Positions 59,209 to 64,000 of a DNA stretch of 64,000 nt are shown here, piece after piece (position 1 is the first letter of the stretch; each line of letters starts with the position of its first letter). Made by a program: the position numbers and the translations under genes. The DNA comes from Aliarcobacter faecis (GTDB lineage Bacteria > Campylobacterota > Campylobacteria > Campylobacterales > Arcobacteraceae), in the NCBI RefSeq assembly GCF_013201705.1, contig NZ_CP053837.1, forward strand, positions 1,116,001-1,180,000. Reading direction: 5' to 3'. The notes under the pieces are model-generated. The model saw nothing but the letters and a program-made list of their open reading frames with translations, searched no databases and was not told where the DNA came from.

Positions 59209-59886
59209 TTAAAAAAGTTCGATTTCCATTTGTGGTTCAACTTCTTTATTAGTAGATCCAAAAATCTCCACAGCACCACTGTATTCTTTGATAACAGGAG
59301 CTTTTGTAATCTCTGTTTGTAATTTCTTCTCATCAGAAAGAATTTTACTATCTGTATCAGATTTTTGAGTAACTTTAATAAATGTATCAAAATCATCAGC
59401 TAAAAGAATTAATCTTCCATGCTCTCCTCGTGTATGTTCTGATAATACCTTAAATCCCTCTGATCTACAAAACTCTTTTGCAAACTCTACATTTCTTTGT
59501 CCAATAGATGTATTAGTTAAATTTAGTTGCATAATATCAGCACCACCTGATATTTTTGCGACCATATTTTGTTTTTTACAACCCATTTTATACATCTCAT
59601 TCAACATAGCCTCAACAGAATAAAGACCATACTTCATATCATCTATTGTATTCTCTGTTTTTGGTAATAAAAAATGATTCATAGCTTTTATTTTTTTATC
59701 TTTATCATAAAACATCAAAGCTACACAAGAGCCTAAAAGTGTTTTAAAAGCAACTTCATCTTCATCTCTTCCAACAGCAAACTCTCCACCAATAACTGTA
59801 TGAGTATTGTATCCTTTAGTTTGTTGTGTGAATCTAGAAGATGAAACCTTCTCGATACTTCCATCTTTGTGACCAATTATAATCAT
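59209..59886 (-). CDS. cheD: Chemoreceptor glutamine deamidase CheD
   Basis: 225 residues. The catalytic Cys and His are seen in TLLGSCVALMFYD and MNHFLLPK; GGADIMQLN and IGQRNVEFAKE complete the family signature. It deamidates Gln residues of chemoreceptors and in some bacteria couples to CheC or CheY-P. The C-terminal ~60 residues beyond the core (ILSDEKKLQTEITKAP...) are an unusual charged tail. ATG 59886 overlaps cheR by 4 bp. Confidence 0.9.
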   Translation of the reverse strand: MIIIGHKDGSIEKVSSSRFTQQTKGYNTHTVIGGEFAVGRDEDEVAFKTLLGSCVALMFYDKDKKIKAMNHFLLPKTENTIDDMKYGLYSVEAMLNEMYKMGCKKQNMVAKISGGADIMQLNLTNTSIGQRNVEFAKEFCRSEGFKVLSEHTRGEHGRLILLADDFDTFIKVTQKSDTDSKILSDEKKLQTEITKAPVIKEYSGAVEIFGSTNKEVEPQMEIELF

Positions 59887-60728
59887 ATAATCTCTTTTTC
59901 TTTTATAAAGATATTTTGCCCAACTCTTTTTACATAATTAATCAAATCTTGAGGATTTTCAGAATGACCAAGATATAGTGTTCCACCAATTTTAAGATGT
60001 CTAAAAAGTTTCTTTAAAATTTTATTTTGATCTTCAACTGAAAAATATATTAATACATTTCTACAAAATATTACATCAAACTGATTATTTGAAAAACTAT
60101 ATGATGAATCATTTAAATTTAACTCTCGAAAAGAGATCATTTTTTTCAACTCATCATTTGCTTTTATTAAAACTTCATCACCAGATAGTGTTTTTTGAAC
60201 TCTTCTTTTAAAATATTTTTGTGGTTTTATCCAAGAAGGAAACTCTTTAGATGATTTAGAATACCTATAAATTCCATCTGCTGCGTATTGTAAAACATTT
60301 GTATCTATATCTGTGGCTATTATAGAAGCACTTATATTTCTTCCACAATCTTCAATAGCTTCATATACAGTAATTGCCATAGAATATGGCTCTTCTCCTG
60401 TTGAAGAGGCTGAACACCACATAGAAATTTTTTCTCCACTTTGAGCAAACTTTGGTAAAACTCTATCTCTTAAATCTACAAAATGAAAATCCTCTCTAAA
60501 AAAATGAGTTTTATTTGTAGTAAAAGTATTTATAAAATCTGTTTCATATTTACCTTGCTCAACTAAGTCGAGCAACTCCATAATATCTCCATAAAATTTA
60601 CAATTTCGTTTTAACTTATCAATTCTATTTGAAATCATAATTTCTTTATTCTCTGTAAGTGTAATTCCTGTTAGAGAATAAAGAATTTTTTTTACCCTAT
60701 TATGTACATCATCTACTGAATAAGACAT
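59883..60728 (-). CDS. cheR: Chemotaxis protein methyltransferase CheR
   Basis: 281 residues. An N-terminal helical domain, then the SAM-binding core: KTHFFREDFHFVDLRDRVLP, MWCSASSTGEEPYSMAITV, SIIATDIDTNVLQYA, FDVIFCRNVLIYFS and TLYLGHSENPQ. It methylates glutamates of chemoreceptors; together with CheB and CheD it makes the adaptation system. It starts 3 bp after cheA and overlaps cheD, so it is translated from the same operon. Confidence 0.95.
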   Translation of the reverse strand: MSYSVDDVHNRVKKILYSLTGITLTENKEIMISNRIDKLKRNCKFYGDIMELLDLVEQGKYETDFINTFTTNKTHFFREDFHFVDLRDRVLPKFAQSGEKISMWCSASSTGEEPYSMAITVYEAIEDCGRNISASIIATDIDTNVLQYAADGIYRYSKSSKEFPSWIKPQKYFKRRVQKTLSGDEVLIKANDELKKMISFRELNLNDSSYSFSNNQFDVIFCRNVLIYFSVEDQNKILKKLFRHLKIGGTLYLGHSENPQDLINYVKRVGQNIFIKEKEII

Positions 60729-60731
60729 GTC

Positions 60732-62801
60732 TTACGAAGCCTTTTTTATTGAATGCATATCTTTTTCAATTTTTATTTGAGCATTTATAATACCAACAAC
60801 ATCTAAAATAAGACCTATACTTCCATCTCCTCTTACAGTAGCAGCACCAATTCCTTGAACACTTCTAAAGTTTTTATCAAGAGGTTTAACAACAACTTGG
60901 TGTTGATTTAAAAACTCATCAATAGATAATGCAACTTTTGTATTTCCAGATTTAACAACAATTAGCATACCATCTTCTAAATGTTCAAAACTATCTTTTA
61001 ATCCAAATAGTTGATGAAGTCTAACTATAGGAATAAACTCCTCTCTTAGCATCAATAAATCTCTACTTCCATCACCAATTTTTTTAATCATATCTGATGT
61101 TGGTTGAAGTGATTCTACAATAGAGCTAAGTGGTAAAATATATTTTTGATTTCCAACTTTTATATCTAACCCATCTAATATAGCAAGAGTCAAAGGAAGC
61201 ATAATTGTAATTGTTGTACCAACACCTATTTTACTATCAAGTTTAATTGCTCCACCCAATTTATAGATATTTGTTTTTACAACATCCATTCCTACACCTC
61301 GTCCAGAAATATCTGTAATTTGGTCAGCAGTTGAAACTCCAGCACCGAAAATTAGCATAGCTTTTTCGTTTTCAGTCATATTACTATATTGGTATTCATC
61401 TATTTGCCCTTTTTCTAAAGCTTTTAGAGCAACTTTTTCACAATCAATACCTTTACCATCATCTTCAATAGTAATAATCATTTGACCATTTGCTTGTTCT
61501 GCACTAATAGAGATAGATCCTGTCTCAGGCTTTCCAACTGCTTCTCTATCTGTTGGCATCTCAATACCATGATCTAAAGAGTTTCTAATAATATGCATTA
61601 ATGGATCTGTTAATCCTTCAATCATTGCTTTATCAATTTCAACATTATCTCCATAATGTTTAAACTCAACTTTTTTACTAAGTTTTCTTGAAATATCTCT
61701 TACAACTTTTGGAAATTTAGAGTAAATAGACTCCATAGGAACCATTCTAATACTCATAATACTATCTTGCATATCTCGTATATGTCTTTCAAGAAGTTCT
61801 AATCTTTCTAATACAGAAGCTCTTGTTTTTGTCTCTTCAATTGAAGAAGAGAATTGAGTAAGCATAGCATTTGTAATAACTAAATCTCCAACATTATTCA
61901 TTAATAAATCAATTTTATCAAGATTAACTCTAATACTATTATTGTTATTATTTGCTATTGATTTTTTACCATCTTCATCTTGCTCTAATACTTTTGCTTT
62001 TCTAGTTACCGTTTTTGTTGGCTCTTCATTTATCTCTTTTGTAGAAGATATTACTACTTTTTCATCTTCTACATCATTTGATTTCATTATAGAATTTGGA
62101 GTAATAGAAGGAACATCATCAAAGAAACCAAAATTTTCTTTCTCTTCTTTTATCTCTTCTGGTTCATCTTCAACAAGCTTTGATATTTTTTCTAAATCAT
62201 CTTCAAAAAATCCATAAGATTTATGTTCTTCATTTATTTCATCATCCATAAATAAACCAAAAGATGGATTTTCTTCATCTCTTATACTATTCATATCATC
62301 ATCAAAAAATCCAAAATGTTCTTTTGAATCTTCATTTATCTCTTTTGTAGTTTCAACTTTTTTCTCTACAACAGGAGTTGCTTTTTGTTTTATAACAATT
62401 TCTCCTTTTGAGTATGCTCTAATCTCTTCGAGTAAAGCTGATGTCATCTCTGTAAATTTTTCTCTATTTATATTATTTGAAATTTCTAAATCTAAAATCT
62501 CTTTCATAACATCAAGACCATCCAATAGAGTCTCTGCCATTTCAGGAATAAACTCTATTTTATGACTTCTTAACTTATCCATTAAGTTCTCTACATCATG
62601 AGTGAACTCTGCAAAAAAAGCTAATTCAACAGAAGCCCCACTCCCTTTTAATGTATGAACATCACGAAATAGTTGACCCATCTCATCATCAGTTAATGTA
62701 CCATTATTTTCAGCTTCAAGTAATACATTATCAGCTGATTCAAATAGTTCTGAAGCCTCTTCTAAAAACATCTCTCTATATTTAGAAATATCAAATGACA
62801 T
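60732..62801 (-). CDS. cheA: Chemotaxis histidine kinase CheA
   Basis: 689 residues. Hpt/P1 domain (about 1-125; phospho-His49 in DVHTLKGSG), an unusual acidic linker (about 155-245) with four copies of an F/Y-G-F/L-F-acidic motif in place of a recognisable P2 domain, dimerisation domain (about 285-355), HATPase (about 355-535: NSLDHGIEMP, DDGKGID, GRGVGMDVV) and a CheW-like P5 domain (about 540-680). No C-terminal receiver domain is present, unlike the CheAY of Campylobacter and Helicobacter. It follows cheY by 12 bp and starts the kinase part of the operon. Confidence 0.95.
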   Translation of the reverse strand: MSFDISKYREMFLEEASELFESADNVLLEAENNGTLTDDEMGQLFRDVHTLKGSGASVELAFFAEFTHDVENLMDKLRSHKIEFIPEMAETLLDGLDVMKEILDLEISNNINREKFTEMTSALLEEIRAYSKGEIVIKQKATPVVEKKVETTKEINEDSKEHFGFFDDDMNSIRDEENPSFGLFMDDEINEEHKSYGFFEDDLEKISKLVEDEPEEIKEEKENFGFFDDVPSITPNSIMKSNDVEDEKVVISSTKEINEEPTKTVTRKAKVLEQDEDGKKSIANNNNNSIRVNLDKIDLLMNNVGDLVITNAMLTQFSSSIEETKTRASVLERLELLERHIRDMQDSIMSIRMVPMESIYSKFPKVVRDISRKLSKKVEFKHYGDNVEIDKAMIEGLTDPLMHIIRNSLDHGIEMPTDREAVGKPETGSISISAEQANGQMIITIEDDGKGIDCEKVALKALEKGQIDEYQYSNMTENEKAMLIFGAGVSTADQITDISGRGVGMDVVKTNIYKLGGAIKLDSKIGVGTTITIMLPLTLAILDGLDIKVGNQKYILPLSSIVESLQPTSDMIKKIGDGSRDLLMLREEFIPIVRLHQLFGLKDSFEHLEDGMLIVVKSGNTKVALSIDEFLNQHQVVVKPLDKNFRSVQGIGAATVRGDGSIGLILDVVGIINAQIKIEKDMHSIKKAS
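62118..62315 (-). repeat. Four F/Y-G-F-F-acidic motif repeats in the CheA linker
   Basis: Residues about 163-168 (FGFFDD), 181-187 (FGLFMDD), 196-202 (YGFFEDD) and 224-229 (FGFFDD) recur at spacings of 18, 15 and 28 residues in an otherwise disordered, acidic linker. They look like copies of one short binding motif. Confidence 0.7.
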
Positions 62802-62813
62802 GATTTATCCTTT

Positions 62814-63182
62814 TTATCTGCTTAATACTATATTTACGGCTTTTAATAACTGATCTGGAACAAATGGCTTAACAATCCATCCTGTCGCTCCTGCAGCTTT
62901 TCCTTTTGCTTTCATCTCATCACTTCTTTCAGTTGTTAATACTAAAATTGGTTTTTTTGAATATGCTGATAATTTTCTTAATTCAGTTATTAATGTTAAT
63001 CCATCCATATTTGGCATATTTACATCAGTAATTACTAAATCAAAATCAGCTGTTTTTGCTTTTGCTAAACCATCGACTCCATCAATTGCTTCAACTACAT
63101 CAGTATAACCACCTTCATTTAAAGCATAGTTCAACATATCTCTTAGCATTGTAGAGTCATCTACTATTAAAAGTTTGGCCAT
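62814..63182 (-). CDS. cheY: Chemotaxis response regulator CheY
   Basis: 122 residues, a single receiver domain: acidic pocket LLIVDDSTMLRD, phospho-Asp in DLVITDVNMPNMDG, Thr in LVLTTERSD and the final Lys in WIVKPFVPDQLLK. It carries the CheA signal to the flagellar switch. It is the first gene of the cheYARDB operon, with AAGGGG before ATG and a TATTAT -10 about 45 bp upstream. Confidence 0.96.
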   Translation of the reverse strand: MAKLLIVDDSTMLRDMLNYALNEGGYTDVVEAIDGVDGLAKAKTADFDLVITDVNMPNMDGLTLITELRKLSAYSKKPILVLTTERSDEMKAKGKAAGATGWIVKPFVPDQLLKAVNIVLSR

Positions 63183-63224
63183 AAAAACCCCTTAAAGTTT
63201 ACATTTTAAAAAATTATTTTTACT

Positions 63225-63230
63225 ATAATA
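63225..63230 (-). promoter_or_regulatory. Predicted -10 of the cheYARDB operon
   Basis: TATTAT on the minus strand (within GATATTATAG), about 43 bp before the cheY ATG, in a T-rich upstream context without a visible -35 (sigma-70 type rather than sigma-28/54). Confidence 0.45.
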
Positions 63231-63290
63231 TCGTAAGAAATATTAATTTATGATTAGATTTGTCAGTTATTTTATTAAGATTGGAATAGA

Positions 63291-63311
63291 AAAACTAATC
63301 CAAAAGGATTA
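63291..63311 (-). terminator. Terminator of pnp
   Basis: Minus strand TAATCC-TTTT-GGATTA followed by GTTTT; the stem overlaps the pnp stop codon. Confidence 0.6.
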
Positions 63312-64000
63312 ATTTAAACCTAATTCTATTTTATCTTTTTGAACTTTAAGAACTTTTACCTCTATTTCTTGTCCAACAGATAAAACATCACTTACTTTTT
63401 CTACTCTTTGTTTTGAAAGTTTTGATATATGTAAAAGACCTTCTCCACCTTTTTCAAGAAGAATAAATGCTCCAAAATCAACTACTCTTTCAACTCTTCC
63501 TGATACAACTTCATCTACACTATAAAGTTTTTCGAAATCTATTTTAGTTGGTGCTTTTTGTGAATTTGAACTATTTACTAAATCTTTTATAAAATTACTA
63601 GCTTCAGTTATTTTATTTGAGTCATCACCACTTACTTTTACAACTCCACTATCTCTATTTAAATCTATATTTACACTATATTTTTCAATAATCTCTTTAA
63701 TTGTAGCTCCACCTTTTCCAATTACTATCATCATTTTAGAACTATCAATATCAAACTCTTCAGACTTTGGTAAAGCAGGACTAGAAACAATCTCTTTAGT
63801 AGCGTCTTCCATAATATTTAAAATATGTTCTCTACCCTCTTTTGCTTGTATTAATGCTTCTTTTAAAACATTTAACTCAATACCACCCAATTTAATATCC
63901 ATTTGTAAAGCTGTAATTCCATCTTTTGTTCCTGCAACTTTAAAATCCATATCTCCATCATGATCCTCAAGTCCCATAATATCTGTTAAAATAGAATATT
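63309..64000 (-). CDS. pnp: Polyribonucleotide nucleotidyltransferase (Pnp), 3' part
   Basis: The frame is open through the window edge, so this is the C-terminal ~230 residues. The first visible residues ILTDIMGLEDHDGDMDFKVAG are the second RNase PH-domain region near the catalytic Asp residues; then the KH domain (IGKGGATIKEI) and an S1 domain (VVSGRVERVVDFGAFILLEKGGEGLLHIS). It is a 3'-5' phosphorolytic exoribonuclease. The rest of the gene lies beyond base 64000. Confidence 0.94.
   Translation of the reverse strand, partial: YSILTDIMGLEDHDGDMDFKVAGTKDGITALQMDIKLGGIELNVLKEALIQAKEGREHILNIMEDATKEIVSSPALPKSEEFDIDSSKMMIVIGKGGATIKEIIEKYSVNIDLNRDSGVVKVSGDDSNKITEASNFIKDLVNSSNSQKAPTKIDFEKLYSVDEVVSGRVERVVDFGAFILLEKGGEGLLHISKLSKQRVEKVSDVLSVGQEIEVKVLKVQKDKIELGLN

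Noticed and set aside
42-64000. Many overlapping ORFs of 60-150 codons antisense to real genes (for example 8836-9123, 33864-34319, 29913-30257, 61942-62217)
   Set aside because: They lack ribosome-binding sites, are low-complexity mirror products of AT-rich coding strands and overlap genes with strong family motifs.
1-64000. CRISPR array, tRNA, rRNA, insertion sequence or intact prophage
   Set aside because: No regularly spaced repeats, no cloverleaf or rRNA-like sequences in the short gaps, no transposase or phage structural genes.

Overview
The window is a gene-dense, strongly AT-rich stretch (few G/C outside coding motifs, poly-A/T rich gaps) of a Campylobacterota chromosome. The closest fit is Arcobacter/Aliarcobacter. 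Reasons: protein relatedness to Campylobacter/Wolinella/Helicobacter families, a short Pgi, a Wolinella-type hydABCDE uptake hydrogenase operon, a futalosine-pathway menaquinone gene (mqnC), the fused CcsBA cytochrome c synthetase, histidine kinases with the HQWRQPL box, and promoters with a good -10 (TATAAT or GATAAAAT in a T-rich context) but no evident -35. I see no tRNA, rRNA, CRISPR array, insertion sequence or intact prophage. Genus assignment is inference; family assignments come from motifs read in the translations.

Layout. 1-5.4 kb: end of an upstream gene (hobA by synteny), holB, folP, then a sugar-nucleotide/gluconeogenic cluster (algC/manB-type mutase, galU, pgi). 5.4-9.2 kb: AEC permease, TauE/SafE exporter, small secreted protein, xth, and a hemerythrin/PAS sensor preceded by an FNR-type palindrome. 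9.2-14.3 kb: cmoB, ccsBA, pepD. 14.4-21.1 kb: a GGDEF/EAL protein, a giant DUF748 protein with internal repeats, a CorC-type protein. 21.1-25.3 kb: mutS2, a flavodoxin-fold oxidoreductase divergent from an HxlR regulator, an unknown gene, and a decayed ORF6N-type phage-related gene. 25.3-26.8 kb: an orphan FecI/FecR pair with a Fur-like box. 26.9-32.6 kb: hydABCDE. 32.9-38.1 kb: dUTPase with an N-terminal extra domain, PAS histidine kinase, small Cys protein, recR, dnaJ, unknown genes. 38.2-42.4 kb: DUF455 ferritin-like protein, MBL hydrolase, two tandem GGDEF proteins, tyrA. 42.5-50.9 kb: bamA, mqnC, degenerate M16 peptidase, gltX, yggT, lytic transglycosylase, lipoprotein. 51-58 kb: mobB, fbp, small Cys protein, metG, a Mur-ligase-N-like protein, an S24 repressor divergent from a 31-codon ORF, pckA. 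58.1-64 kb: chemotaxis operon cheY-cheA-cheR-cheD-cheB, then the 3' part of pnp.

How it works together. Fbp, PckA, Pgi, the mutase and GalU support gluconeogenesis and UDP-glucose supply for surface glycans. HydABC would feed H2 electrons to menaquinone (made via MqnC), while CcsBA matures the c-type cytochromes. CheYARDB forms a nearly full adaptation module in which CheB keeps its receiver domain. Most of the window is core chromosome.

The most unusual items are: an S24 repressor/operator/micro-ORF module near 56.1-56.3 kb; four copies of an aromatic-Gly-Phe-acidic motif in the CheA linker; four genes (cmoB, mutS2, recR, mobB) whose -10 box lies about 7 nt before ATG with no Shine-Dalgarno, predicting leaderless mRNAs; and the ORF6N relic next to the orphan FecIR pair. 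Several start codons were moved from the longest open frame to sites with better ribosome binding sites (HxlR regulator, histidine kinase, dnaJ, tyrA, S24 repressor, hydE).
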